Shown piece by piece: positions 45,754 to 54,813 of a DNA stretch of 64,000 nucleotides. Positions within the stretch are counted from its first letter, which is position 1. The number at the start of each line of letters is the position of its first letter. The notes beneath the pieces are model-generated. The model was not told the origin of the DNA. It did no database searches and saw only the letters and a list, made by a program, of their open reading frames with translations. The stretch spans positions 219,791 to 283,790 of the forward strand of contig JBCCWS010000003.1 of assembly GCA_039193195.1 (NCBI GenBank), given 5' to 3'. The stretch is from Pseudomonadota bacterium. Its GTDB lineage: Bacteria; Pseudomonadota; Gammaproteobacteria; Steroidobacterales; JBCBZW01. The position numbers and the translations under genes are program-made.

Positions 45754-46253
45754 CGTCCACTCCTCATGTGTGCGGCGCGGTGTGTGCGCTACCTGCGCGG
45801 GCTCACATGATACCTGGGAAGTTCCGAGGGGCCTCAAACGCGTTCCTGCACGAGAAGCGCACTACGAATCGTTCGCAACCCTTGCAGCCATACCCTTGAC
45901 TAACGCGTTCGTTGGTTCGGGATTCTGCGAGCGCCCGCCTGTGCGCCACGCAGCAACCAGCGACGCATCAACCGCATCGCCCCATCGACGCCCTCTCCCC
46001 ACCACGAGCCCCACCCCAAAACAACACAAGACAGTGACGGCGGGCGCCGCCCATCTCGGCGCCCCCTCGTTCGCGCGCAAGTCGTTATCAATGCGTGATA
46101 ACTCACCTATCTCTATCAATAGTATAGACCATGGCTATTGCAACAACGCGTTTGAACCGTTCCGGGCGACCAGGCGACTACCCACACAGTGGACGAGCGT
46201 TACCCCCGCCCCCTCGTCCGTTGTTTGGAACATGATCCGCAAGGAATACGACA
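45754..46253. other. 500-bp non-coding region before a lipoprotein gene
   Basis: No supported gene. The region contains GTTATCA-ATGCG-TGATAAC, a 7-bp inverted repeat, at 46084-46102, in an A+T-rich stretch with TAGTATAGA at 46120-46128 that could serve as a -10 box. These could control the rightward lipoprotein gene. The bacterioferritin promoter should lie near 45780. Confidence 0.4.
46084..46102. promoter_or_regulatory. Inverted repeat GTTATCA-N5-TGATAAC
   Basis: A perfect 7-bp dyad with a 5-bp spacer, about 150 bp before the lipoprotein start. It resembles an operator and is the most A+T-rich site in this region. No regulator can be named. Confidence 0.4.
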
Positions 46254-47597
46254 ATGCGCCTACCCCCCCTTCGCACCCTGTCCCTACTCGGGACGATGAG
46301 CCTGCTCGCCGCCTGCAGCGGCGGTGACGGCATCGACCCCATTCAAGATGACAACGACGCCCCGCCACCGGTCGCCAGCACCTGCCCGGATGTCGGCAAC
46401 CTCACCCCCGTGGAACTCGGCCCCGACCAATGCGAGCTCGGCGGCGTGCTCACCGCCCCGGGCGTGCTCACGGTCGGCCAGACCTGGTTCCTCGAGGGCA
46501 CCCTGCAGGTCGGTGACGAGACCAACGCGGTCACTCTAGATATCGACGCGGGCACGGAGATACGCGGCGACGCCGAAGGCGCGGTCGACGCGCTACTCGT
46601 CTTCCCTGGCTCCGCCCTGCGCGCCAACGGCACCGCCGCCAGCCCCGTGCGCTTGCTCTCCGACGACGACGGCGTTGATGGCCGCGGCGAATGGGGCGGC
46701 GTGTTCCTGCGCGGCTTCAACGGCCTGCCCACGCTCACGGGCACCCAGGGCGCCAATCGACTGGACTACGTGGTCGTCGCCGAGGCGGGCGCTGCCACTG
46801 CCGTGACCATCGACGGGCAAACCGTGACCTATCAGGACAACATCGTGCTGAACGGTGTCGACGACACGACGACGCTCACCTTCGTCCAGTCCCACAACTC
46901 CGCCCGCGATGGCTTCCACATCGTGAACGGCGACTCCAACCCGCGCATCGTCAACGCCACCCTGGTGGGTAGGGACAGCGCAAGTGTGGTCGGCGGCGAT
47001 GCCGATAATGAGTTCGGCATCTTGTTCGCCGACAACACGGACCAGATTCGCCTAGGGAACGTGTTGATCGCCAACTTCCGCAACGGCTGCTACGAGGCCG
47101 ACTCGGGCGCCGACCTGAGCGCCATCGATACCTCGACGCCTGGCCCAAACTACCTCGACGGCGTGCACTGCGCCAACGAGGCCGGCGCCGGTGGCGCGTT
47201 AGCGCAAGCGAACGTGCCCTTCGACGCCCTGGCCGGTGGCATTCAGTTCACCGGCGAGCTGGTGGAGCGCGGCAACAACTTCACCGCCAGCTGGTACCTG
47301 GACAACATCCGCGGCCTCGGCAACGGCTTGGTCGCCAACCCAGCGTTCCTGAACGGCTTCCTGGACGGCGACACCAACCTCGACGGCACCGTGGACGGCG
47401 CGGACACCCACTCGCCCTTCATCATCGCCGACGATGGCCTCGGCGGCTTTAACCAGGACGTGGCGAGCGATACGGGCGGCTACGACCTCACGCACGTGGG
47501 CTCCGTGCGAGGCGGGGCGGTGACCAACATCCAGTTCGACGATTGGACTGTGGGCACCCTGCGCAGCGGCGGCTTCACCGTGCGCACGGTGCAGTGA
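46254..47597 (+). CDS. Lipoprotein with beta-helix-like repeats
   Basis: 447 residues; AAGGAAT before the ATG. A lipobox, SLLAACSG, gives a cleavage site before Cys21, followed by a Gly/Asp-rich linker, so the protein is a lipoprotein. Repeated WFLEGTLQVG, LDIDAGTEIRG, DYVVVAEAGAAT and GFHIVNGDSNPRIVNATLVG stretches suggest a right-handed beta-helix. A DGDTNLDGTVDGADT motif near residue 380 looks like a calcium-binding dockerin/thrombospondin-type loop. Function is unknown. Confidence 0.75.
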   Translation: MRLPPLRTLSLLGTMSLLAACSGGDGIDPIQDDNDAPPPVASTCPDVGNLTPVELGPDQCELGGVLTAPGVLTVGQTWFLEGTLQVGDETNAVTLDIDAGTEIRGDAEGAVDALLVFPGSALRANGTAASPVRLLSDDDGVDGRGEWGGVFLRGFNGLPTLTGTQGANRLDYVVVAEAGAATAVTIDGQTVTYQDNIVLNGVDDTTTLTFVQSHNSARDGFHIVNGDSNPRIVNATLVGRDSASVVGGDADNEFGILFADNTDQIRLGNVLIANFRNGCYEADSGADLSAIDTSTPGPNYLDGVHCANEAGAGGALAQANVPFDALAGGIQFTGELVERGNNFTASWYLDNIRGLGNGLVANPAFLNGFLDGDTNLDGTVDGADTHSPFIIADDGLGGFNQDVASDTGGYDLTHVGSVRGGAVTNIQFDDWTVGTLRSGGFTVRTVQ

Positions 47598-47654
47598 GGT
47601 GAGGTAAGCGTGGACCGGCGGGAAGCGTCCCTAGCGCTTGCCGCCGGTTGCCCG

Positions 47655-48536
47655 CTAGGGGGTGAGTTCCTCTTTGCCGCAGCGCAGGCGACGGACAAAG
47701 GAGATGTTGCCGCTCCAAGCGAAATCACGATCAACCAGGGGACTGTCGGTAACCGCATCGTCAAGAAAATCGGCCAGGAAGCGCCCCGTCAGGGCCCAGC
47801 AGCGCGCGAAACGGAAGCTGCCGCGGGTCGCCAGCCTAAGCGTATTGCTCGCTTCACCTTCGAACTGGGGCCGCTCAGGCGTCGCCTCCTCGCGACGCAC
47901 GCCATAGTAGTAGTTCACCACCGACGGGGAATCGCGAATCACATCGAGGTGGGGGATCACCTCGAGGCGCCCGTCGAAGAACTTGCGCGGGAAGCCGACG
48001 GAGACCGCGTAGGTCTGCCCTTCACTGCGCTCCAGCCAGTCCGTCACGCCCCACGCCTCCACGAAAACACCGTCACCGCGCCACGCCGCGCCCATGCCGC
48101 CAGCCAGGGTGAACTTGCGATCGTCCATGCCCTCGAAGAACTCCAGGTTGCTAGCGTTGTAGCGGCGGGTATCGAGCAGGCCCACGAGGGCGAACTCGAA
48201 GGGGGAGTCCAGAGGGTCGTGGACGCGCCACCAGGCCAGGCGCTCGCGCACGGAGAAGATGTCATCGTTGAAGACGTAGTCCTCGAGACGTTCTGGGCGG
48301 GGCAGGGGCAGGATGTCCACGTCGTCGCCGATGTAGGGGTCCTGGGAAAAACTCACCTGGACGCCCACGTAGATGTCATCTTTGAGATCTTCCCAGTACC
48401 GCGCCCAGCGGCCGGGCTCGCCTGTCTCGTCGCGCGGGGCAAGCCCCTGCCCCAGGGCGACGCTGCTGATCAGCAATAAGGCGATTGCCGCCGCATTCAG
48501 CAAGCGACAGCAGCCGCAGCGGAAGACGTCTGTCAC
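47655..48536 (-). CDS. MipA/OmpV-family outer membrane protein
   Basis: 293 residues; GTG 48536 has AGGAG 6 nt upstream and leads into a signal peptide ending at VALGQG. The body is beta-rich with the family motif DSPSVVNYYYGVRREEA (Y-x-YGV-x-x-xEA) and ends with alternating hydrophobic strands. MipA/OmpV proteins are outer membrane scaffolds or stress porins. A 8-bp ACCGGCGG/CCGCCGGT hairpin at 47614-47645 separates it from the convergent lipoprotein gene. Confidence 0.78.
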   Translation of the reverse strand: MTDVFRCGCCRLLNAAAIALLLISSVALGQGLAPRDETGEPGRWARYWEDLKDDIYVGVQVSFSQDPYIGDDVDILPLPRPERLEDYVFNDDIFSVRERLAWWRVHDPLDSPFEFALVGLLDTRRYNASNLEFFEGMDDRKFTLAGGMGAAWRGDGVFVEAWGVTDWLERSEGQTYAVSVGFPRKFFDGRLEVIPHLDVIRDSPSVVNYYYGVRREEATPERPQFEGEASNTLRLATRGSFRFARCWALTGRFLADFLDDAVTDSPLVDRDFAWSGNISFVRRLRCGKEELTP

Positions 48537-48726
48537 CGGAACTCCTGCGCGGGTCGACTACGGAGGGTTTCAGGTGAGCACGTGGCGAGTGATCAACCCG
48601 AATTCAGGCGTCCGAGTCTACCGGGGCAGCAGGGGCTTCCGGCGGGCCTGTGGCAAATTGTTGGCTGGTGCAGTGTGCCGGCGTCCTCGGACCTGCGAAC
48701 CAGGCCGCACGGGAACACGGATCAAC

Positions 48727-48999
48727 CTACTCGATCACGTCGAGGGCGAGGTTGGCCTGTAGCGGGTCGTCGAGCGCCGCGGAGTCTCGCACTCCCGAAG
48801 CTGGGGCATCTTGCGCCAACGCCGCTGGCGGGGATCCGCTTTCGGGGTCCGGCGTGTCGACGGCGGTGGCGTGCTGTTGCAGGCTGTACAACAAGATCAA
48901 GCTTAGGACGCAACCGATCAGGTGTCGGGGCTCGTTCAAGGGCGTGCTCGCGGGTGGCCTACTCCCCGACAATTTCACTAGAAGTAGCGACCGACCCAC
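48727..48999 (-). CDS. Possible small membrane protein
   Basis: A 90-residue frame from GTG 48999 with one hydrophobic helix (LIGCVLSLILLYSLQQH) followed by an acidic Pro/Asp-rich tail. No clear ribosome site precedes it. The helix pattern and position, 73 bp after the leftward NTF2-like gene, make it plausible, but opposite-strand frames of similar length exist. Treat as tentative. Confidence 0.35.
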   Translation of the reverse strand: MGRSLLLVKLSGSRPPASTPLNEPRHLIGCVLSLILLYSLQQHATAVDTPDPESGSPPAALAQDAPASGVRDSAALDDPLQANLALDVIE

Positions 49000-49072
49000 C
49001 GTGCATTAGTACGCGGGCGAACGCGTAGGATGAGAAGAGCTTCACGTAATCACCGGGTAAAGAGGATAGGCT

Positions 49073-49489
49073 TCACGCCCAGCCAAGTGCACGCAACGTA
49101 AGGGCGTCGTTCCAGACCTTCGTCATGTGTTTGATCGCCTCGCCGTCGAACTGCATGGCGTAGACGTAATCCGCAGCCACCGCCTTGCCGGAGGGATCCA
49201 CCGGACCACCGGGCCCCGTGTGAGTGCCGAAAAACACCGCGAAGACCAGCACGGTCTGGCGACCCTCGTCCTCGGCGATGGCCTTGAGTTCGTAACGCGC
49301 GTCCGGCACAGGAGTGAAGAGCCCCTTCATCCACTGCGCGTACGCGGCCAGGGTGTCGATCTGCGCCAGTGCGTCGGCCTGGGCGGAAAAGCTGGCATCG
49401 GCGTGGCAGTAGGCTTGGCACACCTCCCAGCCCTTTCCGGTTTCGCAGGCATCGAAGAACTTCGCGGCGGTTTCAAGTCGCTGGCTCAC
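49073..49489 (-). CDS. SnoaL/NTF2-like protein
   Basis: 138 residues from GTG 49489, chosen because GGAG lies 7 nt upstream and the frame before it is not protein-like. The fold pattern matches the NTF2-like superfamily: AAKFFDACETGKGWEVCQAYC, SFSAQADAL, AAYAQWMKGLF and QFDGEAIKHMTKVWND. Such proteins are small lyases, isomerases or ligand-binding proteins; the pocket residues do not reveal the ligand. A second NTF2-like gene is at 52539. Confidence 0.78.
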   Translation of the reverse strand: MSQRLETAAKFFDACETGKGWEVCQAYCHADASFSAQADALAQIDTLAAYAQWMKGLFTPVPDARYELKAIAEDEGRQTVLVFAVFFGTHTGPGGPVDPSGKAVAADYVYAMQFDGEAIKHMTKVWNDALTLRALGWA

Positions 49490-49624
49490 GGCACGTCTCC
49501 ATGTGAGGACCCTTCGAAACATAGCATGACCAAGTGCAAGGTCACGGCAATAGCCGCCGCCGGTTGACGACGCCCGATGGCAGCCCAATGCCACCGGGCG
49601 TCTGCTGGCGCCTAAGCGCAGGTG

Positions 49625-51382
49625 CTAGCGGATGTCGTAGACACGGGCGCCGCCGACGATCGCGCCGGGGTTACCGTCATCCCAGCCGGGCATGCCAGCG
49701 ATCGCTCGCTGACCATCCGGCGTCATCGCCACGGACCAACCCAACTGATCGCCGATCACCTCACCTTCAACCTGCGGCGCGTAGGGCATCCAGACATTGC
49801 CGTCCCAGTCGAAGATGGCCAGGCGGCCATTGTTGTTGCCGGTGGCGAAGGGGCCGCCGATGGCGATGCGGTTGCCGTCGCTGGAGAGCGCCATCGGCTG
49901 GTGCAGGTCGAAGGCTGCGATCACTTCGAAGAACTCGCCGAGCTGCGTCCAGTCTCCAGCGAAGTTCTCGAATACACGCACGCGGTCGCCGGAGAAATTG
50001 CCGAAGGTGGCAACGCGCGAGCCGTCCTGGGCGATGTTGACGCTCTGACCCAAGCGGATGTCACTGGGGCCGTCGAAGCGCCCGAGGATGGGGCCGCCTA
50101 CGGCCACCCAGTTAACACCGTCCCAGTCGTAAACCAGGGCGCGTCCTCGCGTAATGCTGACGTTTTCCTCAGTCAACTCGTCGTAGGCGGGGGCCCCGAC
50201 GATCACGCGCGCGCCGTCACCGCTGATGTCGACCGAGGCGCCGAAGTCCTCGCCCGGCTGGGTACCGAACACGCTGGCGCCGAGTTCCGTCCAGCCGCCG
50301 CCTTCAAATTGAAACACTGTGAAGGCGCCCTCCACGCCGTTGGGCGTTGCGCTCGATAGCCATGCGCCTGCGGCCAGGCGTGAGCCATCGGTGGACAGGG
50401 CCACCGCGACCCCGTATCCGTTGATCCCCGTGTTACCCGGATCGAAGGGCGTGGTGATTGTGGCACCGATCTGCACCCACTGATCCTCGATCCACTCGTA
50501 GACCCAGATGCTGCCGCGACGTCCGTCGCTCTGCAGCGTCAGGGCATTGCCGATGGCGAGGCGCTGGCCGTCGCCGGAGATAGAGACCGCCTCCACTTCG
50601 CCCCAGGGGCGCTGTGCGGGGTCCGGGTTCACCAGGGTCTGGCCAAGCTGGCCCCAGGCGCTGCCGTTCCATTCGAACACGCGCACTTGACCGCCGTTGA
50701 CGCGCCCCGCATCACCTAGTGAAGTTCCTAACACCACGCGTAAACCGTCATCGGAGATGTCCACCACGCGTCCGTCCTGGTCCTGACTGATGGCGCCAGC
50801 AATGACATCGCCGACTTGCACCAACTCTGGCGACATCGCCTCGTCCACGAAGCGCACCAGCACGGCAGTGTCCTCGGCCGAGGTGAATCCCACCACCCGA
50901 TTCAGGCCGATCAGCGGAAACGGGCCCGGGCTCGCCTCGGCAGGAATCGAGGCGTTCACGCTGATGCCGACGATCGCCCCGTCGTCTGCCTCTATCACGA
51001 TGGGAATCACCACTTGCACGCCGAGCGTCGGTGCGATCACCGCGGTGACGAAGACCCTGCCGACCAGATCGTCGAAGGGCACTTCCAGCGAATCAAGGCG
51101 GTTGAAGCGAGTGGCGAAGTTGACCTCCGCGCCTGGTGGGGCCGAAACGATCTCCTCGAGGGTCTGGCCGTCGCGCATCAGCACCTGCGTGTCGAGCACG
51201 AGGTCGGCACCGGAGAGGGTATGCGCCGATGCGGGAAGGTCGGCGAGATCGATATCCGCAAGCGCCGGGGCCCGCGTGGCCTCGGAACCGTCGGCGAAGT
51301 GCAGGATGATGGTCTGGGCAAAGCTGGGGGCACTCAAGGCCAAAGCCAGCAATATTCCGATGAGTCGAGCACAGTGTTTCAT
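49625..51382 (-). CDS. Exported FG-GAP-like beta-propeller protein
   Basis: 585 residues with a signal peptide (LIGILLALALSAPSFAQ). Residues ~200-570 consist of about seven repeats of a form like VSISGDGQRLAIGN...GSIWVYEWIEDQWVQIG, resembling FG-GAP/integrin-type propeller blades. The N-terminal ~190 residues form a separate beta domain. No catalytic motif is seen. Probably secreted or surface bound; the binding partner is unknown. Confidence 0.75.
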   Translation of the reverse strand: MKHCARLIGILLALALSAPSFAQTIILHFADGSEATRAPALADIDLADLPASAHTLSGADLVLDTQVLMRDGQTLEEIVSAPPGAEVNFATRFNRLDSLEVPFDDLVGRVFVTAVIAPTLGVQVVIPIVIEADDGAIVGISVNASIPAEASPGPFPLIGLNRVVGFTSAEDTAVLVRFVDEAMSPELVQVGDVIAGAISQDQDGRVVDISDDGLRVVLGTSLGDAGRVNGGQVRVFEWNGSAWGQLGQTLVNPDPAQRPWGEVEAVSISGDGQRLAIGNALTLQSDGRRGSIWVYEWIEDQWVQIGATITTPFDPGNTGINGYGVAVALSTDGSRLAAGAWLSSATPNGVEGAFTVFQFEGGGWTELGASVFGTQPGEDFGASVDISGDGARVIVGAPAYDELTEENVSITRGRALVYDWDGVNWVAVGGPILGRFDGPSDIRLGQSVNIAQDGSRVATFGNFSGDRVRVFENFAGDWTQLGEFFEVIAAFDLHQPMALSSDGNRIAIGGPFATGNNNGRLAIFDWDGNVWMPYAPQVEGEVIGDQLGWSVAMTPDGQRAIAGMPGWDDGNPGAIVGGARVYDIR

Positions 51383-51651
51383 TGGGTTTTCGTCCGTTTT
51401 CTGCGTCAGGGATCACCCCGGGCGGCCCGCGCCAGCAAGGGGCAGGACACGCGTCAGGGTCTCGACTAAGGAAAGGCGCAGAAGATCGGAAAGAGGGTCA
51501 CGCCCACGCTGAAGCGGTGGTGTCGGCCGATGGACCTGGGGCGTTGGAGGGACCCTGGATCTGACCGCGCGCCACCACCGCCGCGGGCGCAAGATCGGAC
51601 ACGCAGGGCCTCCTGCCTTGGATTACCTTGTCTGAAAACACGAGGTAACCC

Positions 51652-52542
51652 ATGGCTACGACACATGACACGATTCAACGCATCGAACGCGCTGCCCAAT
51701 ACATGGCGGACGTGCTCGCTGAGGAACGCACGCCGAGTCTCGACGAGGTGGCACAGCACGTCGGGCTCTCGAAGTTCCACTTCCACCGCCTGTACACGCT
51801 CGTGACCGGCGAGACCTGCCAGGACACGCTCACCCGCTTGCGCTTGGCTAGGGCGGCGCGCGCGCTGGAGAACCCAAAGACGTCGGTGACTGACGCCGCC
51901 TTCGAAGCGGGGTATGGCTCGAGCCAGTCCTTCGCCAAGGCCTTTCGGCGCCACGTGAGCGAGTCCGCCTCGACCCTGCGGGCAGACCCGCAGCGACTTG
52001 CGCAAACCGTGCAGACCCTCACGGCACCGCCCGCCAAGGCACAGGGAGAGGAGGATCCTGCCCTGCGCATCGAACTGGCGTCCTTCGAGCCCTTCAGCAT
52101 ACTGGCGATCCGCACGGAGGGGCGTTACCCAAAGCTCAACGCCACCTACATCGCGCTGTTCGAAGCGGTGGGCGATCCGGCGCTGGTGGAGGCCATCGTC
52201 GGCCGGCCCTGGCAGGACATCACCGCCAGCGAGGGCACCGCCCTGCCCTTCGACTGCGGCTTGAAGGTTCTGCAGGTGCCGAACGACCTACCGAGCAATA
52301 TCGCTCGCCAGAATGTCGGCGGTGGTCGCTTCCTGCTCACGCGAAACATAGGTACGTACGCGGGCCTACCCGACGCGGTTGATCACCTGTACCGCTTCGC
52401 GCTCGCCGACCCCGACGTGCGCATCGCCGACCAACCGTTGCTCTTCCACTACTTAGACGATCCGGAGGAGACCCCGGAAGAGGCCCTGCGCACCGACCTG
52501 TACCTACCCCTAGATACCCATCACCTGGAGGTGACCCCATGA
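51652..52542 (+). CDS. AraC-family regulator with GyrI-like sensor domain
   Basis: 296 residues; GAGGTAACCC before the ATG. Residues ~10-110 hold two AraC helix-turn-helix motifs (LDEVAQHVGLSKFHFHRLY and VTDAAFEAGYGSSQSFAKAF). Residues ~135-296 form a GyrI-like/BmrR-type effector domain (YPKLNATYIALFEAV, VGGGRFLLTRNIGTYAGLPDAVDHLY) that binds small hydrophobic ligands in relatives. The stop overlaps the next gene's start by 4 bp, so it probably controls the NTF2-like gene and itself. Homologues include Rob- and SoxS-type regulators. Confidence 0.9.
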   Translation: MATTHDTIQRIERAAQYMADVLAEERTPSLDEVAQHVGLSKFHFHRLYTLVTGETCQDTLTRLRLARAARALENPKTSVTDAAFEAGYGSSQSFAKAFRRHVSESASTLRADPQRLAQTVQTLTAPPAKAQGEEDPALRIELASFEPFSILAIRTEGRYPKLNATYIALFEAVGDPALVEAIVGRPWQDITASEGTALPFDCGLKVLQVPNDLPSNIARQNVGGGRFLLTRNIGTYAGLPDAVDHLYRFALADPDVRIADQPLLFHYLDDPEETPEEALRTDLYLPLDTHHLEVTP

Positions 52543-52988
52543 AAGACGCCACTCGCCTGATAACCCTGGCCGCCGTGAGCGCACTGATGGCCAGTGCCGC
52601 TGCCACCGCGACCGCCCCGTCGAACAAGGAGATCGTCGACGCCATGTTCGAGGCCTTCAACGCCCACGATGTTACCGCCCTCAAGACCTTCTACACGGAA
52701 GACGCGCGCGTGTTCTCACCGGAGCACTGCGGCCCGACTATCGGCGCGCAGGCGATCGCCGCGAACTACGCGGCGCTCTTCGAGCAGATCCCCGACGTGC
52801 ACGACCAGGTGGAAGTGGTAGTGGCTGAGGGCGATAGGGTGGCGGTGATGTTCACCGCGTCCTCAGAGCTCCCCGGGGCGGCGTTCCGCCTGCCCATCGC
52901 GGCCATGCTGCGCTTCGAGGATGGCAAGGTTGTCGAAGACCGCGTCTTCTACGAGACGGATACGCCGGCGCAGTGCGAGGGGCGCTAA
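52539..52988 (+). CDS. Exported NTF2/SnoaL-like protein
   Basis: 149 residues with a signal peptide (LAAVSALMASAAATATA). NTF2-like pattern: NKEIVDAMFEAFNAHDVTALKTFY, EDARVFSP, AAMLRFEDGKVVEDRVFY. It is translationally coupled to the AraC-GyrI regulator. Export is uncommon for enzymes of this fold and suggests periplasmic ligand binding or detoxification. A hairpin follows the stop. Confidence 0.82.
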   Translation: MKDATRLITLAAVSALMASAAATATAPSNKEIVDAMFEAFNAHDVTALKTFYTEDARVFSPEHCGPTIGAQAIAANYAALFEQIPDVHDQVEVVVAEGDRVAVMFTASSELPGAAFRLPIAAMLRFEDGKVVEDRVFYETDTPAQCEGR

Positions 52989-53012
52989 CGCAACGCGATG
53001 ACACGGTGATCA

Positions 53013-53044
53013 GGCGGTCCGCCTGCCCTCCCGGGCGGACCGCC
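53013..53044. terminator. Hairpin between convergent genes
   Basis: GGCGGTCCGCC (53013-53023) and GGCGGACCGCC (53034-53044) form a perfect 11-bp stem with a 10-nt loop. It separates the rightward NTF2-like gene from the leftward siderophore gene. There is no T tract on either side, so bidirectional termination is a guess from position. Confidence 0.5.
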
Positions 53045-53069
53045 CCAAACGCATCACGATCGCTCGGGA

Positions 53070-53837
53070 CTACACCGCCTGGGTGAGCACCTCGGCGCGC
53101 GACGCCTCGGCCTGCGCATCCAAACGCTTCGCGCGCTTCATGCCCTCGTCCGTGTCGCCGTACTTCCAGTAGCAGCTCAGGTACATGCGCCCCTTATCTA
53201 AACCTCGGTACTCGCGTAGGTAGGTGCGCACGCGGCGCATGGCGTCGAACTCCCCGGCGAACCAAGGGTACGGCGTGCCCTCTAGCCAAGGCAGCGCGAC
53301 TACGGCATCTACCAGGGCCGCATTCGGACGCCGGCTATCGGGGGCGACGATCCACACCACCTCGATGCCCGATGGCGCGGTGAGGTCTTGCATATCGCGA
53401 CCGTCGACCACCTCGATCACCGCGTAGCCGCGAGCGTGCCCAGGCAGCTGCGCCAAATTCACACCAATCGCCGGCAAGGCGGTCATGTCGCCCGCGATGA
53501 GGAACCAATCCGCGGCGGGGTCGACGAGCTTCTTAGGTCCCGGTCCGTAGAGAGTCAGCGGATCGCCCACCCGCGCCTGGCGAGCCCAGCGGGAGGCCGG
53601 TCCCGTATCGCCGTGATCGACGAAGTCGATGGTCAGGTAGCGCTGATCGCGGTTGAATTCGAGCACCGTGTAGGAACGCCGCACCACGCCGGCGCCCTCG
53701 GGAAAGGCGCCCTTCACGTGAGCACTCTCGTAGCCCTCGGGAAAGTTCGCGAGGCAATCGCCCTGCAGCTCGATGCGGCGCATGTGCGGCGACAGTGGGC
53801 GGTTCGATCTTACGCTGAGGTCGTACTGCGTTGGCAT
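53070..53837 (-). CDS. Siderophore-interacting protein (ferric-siderophore reductase-like)
   Basis: 255 residues with GGAG 7 nt before ATG 53837. SIP/ViuB-family features: RRSYTVLEFN for flavin binding, FVDHGDTGPASRWA, LIAGDMTALPAI, and the C-terminal MYLSCYWKYGDTDEGM. These cytoplasmic flavoproteins reduce ferric-siderophores to release iron using NAD(P)H. It follows the methyltransferase gene by 24 bp, and a Fur box lies upstream of that gene, so both should be induced under iron limitation. Confidence 0.9.
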   Translation of the reverse strand: MPTQYDLSVRSNRPLSPHMRRIELQGDCLANFPEGYESAHVKGAFPEGAGVVRRSYTVLEFNRDQRYLTIDFVDHGDTGPASRWARQARVGDPLTLYGPGPKKLVDPAADWFLIAGDMTALPAIGVNLAQLPGHARGYAVIEVVDGRDMQDLTAPSGIEVVWIVAPDSRRPNAALVDAVVALPWLEGTPYPWFAGEFDAMRRVRTYLREYRGLDKGRMYLSCYWKYGDTDEGMKRAKRLDAQAEASRAEVLTQAV

Positions 53838-53861
53838 ACAAACGCTCCAGTGGGGTTGGGC

Positions 53862-54755
53862 TCAGGCCAGCGGCGGGGCGCCGGTCCTCAGCAAATTCAT
53901 CCGATAGCCGCCCACGCGCCGGGCCATCAGGCCTGGCGCGAAGCGCATGACTATGCGCTGGGGCCAGGGCAGGTAGCGGATCAGGTCCTTGTCCATGTCG
54001 AGAAAGGTCAGCGAGCGATCCAAGGAGACGCCTGCCATCCATGCCTCCATCTCTCGCGGGTCGTCGCAGGCCCAGCGAAACCAGCTCTCCGGCGGCAGGT
54101 GCTTCATCGCATCGTGTTTCGCCTGTGTGTTGACCATCTCGGTCGAGGTCGTGTCCAGGGCGATCAGGGCGCGCGGGACGCTGGCCACGATGTTGCGCAG
54201 GGCCGTCTTCACCTCGGCCGCCTCGAGGTAAATCAGCACCGCTTCGCTCACGAACATCCACGGGCCGTCGCTCGCCTGCACCTTGGCGATCCAATCGAGG
54301 TCCAGCACCGACGCGGCGAGCATCGTGCAGCGGGGCTTGTCGTCAACGAACTGGCGGCGCAGGGCGATCACGTCGGGGAGGTCCAGGTCGAACCACTCGA
54401 CGGTGCCGTTGTCGACGCGGTCGAAGCGCGTGTTCAACCCGCAGCCGAGTTCCACCACCGTGCCCATGGGGTAGCGGGTGAGGAACTCGCGCACGAACCC
54501 GTCGTAGATGCGGGTGCGAAAGCATGCACCGACCAGGCTGGGGGCGTTGCGCCAGCGATCGAAGTCGTAGTCGAGAGCGTTGACGATCTCCACCGCGAGA
54601 GGATCGTCGATCAGACCGTGGCCCTTGCGCGTTTCCATCGCCCGCCCAACCAGCGGGATCAGCAGGGTCTCCTGCACGGCGCCGAGGTCGACCGACGCTT
54701 TGCTCGTGGCTGTGATGGATGGCGCTCCCTCGGGATCGTGACGTGGCAGAGGCAC
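53862..54755 (-). CDS. Leucine carboxyl methyltransferase-family protein
   Basis: 297 residues; GTG start at 54755 is the only candidate near the Fur box. Class I methyltransferase motifs: TVVELGCGLNTRFDRV for SAM binding, WFDLDLPDVIALRR, and FVSEAVLIYLE. This LCMT/PpmA-type family methylates carboxylates or hydroxyls of small molecules and polyketides. Its first position in a Fur-boxed operon with a siderophore reductase suggests it methylates a siderophore-related or iron-linked compound. Substrate is inferred only from context. Confidence 0.85.
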   Translation of the reverse strand: MPLPRHDPEGAPSITATSKASVDLGAVQETLLIPLVGRAMETRKGHGLIDDPLAVEIVNALDYDFDRWRNAPSLVGACFRTRIYDGFVREFLTRYPMGTVVELGCGLNTRFDRVDNGTVEWFDLDLPDVIALRRQFVDDKPRCTMLAASVLDLDWIAKVQASDGPWMFVSEAVLIYLEAAEVKTALRNIVASVPRALIALDTTSTEMVNTQAKHDAMKHLPPESWFRWACDDPREMEAWMAGVSLDRSLTFLDMDKDLIRYLPWPQRIVMRFAPGLMARRVGGYRMNLLRTGAPPLA

Positions 54756-54794
54756 CAGGCGGTCTCGTCGACCACTCAGGCAACATCATTATAT

Positions 54795-54813
54795 GCAAAT
54801 GAGAATTATTATC
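54795..54813 (-). promoter_or_regulatory. Fur box
   Basis: Read on the minus strand, the 19-mer GATAATAATTCTCATTTGC matches 14 of 19 positions of the Fur consensus and extends into the flanking TTTGATAATAATTCTC context typical of Proteobacteria. It is 40 bp upstream of the methyltransferase start, where Fur would cover the promoter. It is the only A+T-rich island nearby. Confidence 0.8.

Noticed and set aside
51466..51560. A leftward C-terminal tail (HHRFSVGVTLFPIF) like the end of an outer membrane protein.
   Set aside because: Only about 20 residues look barrel-like and the rest of the frame is antisense to AraC; too short to call a pseudogene.
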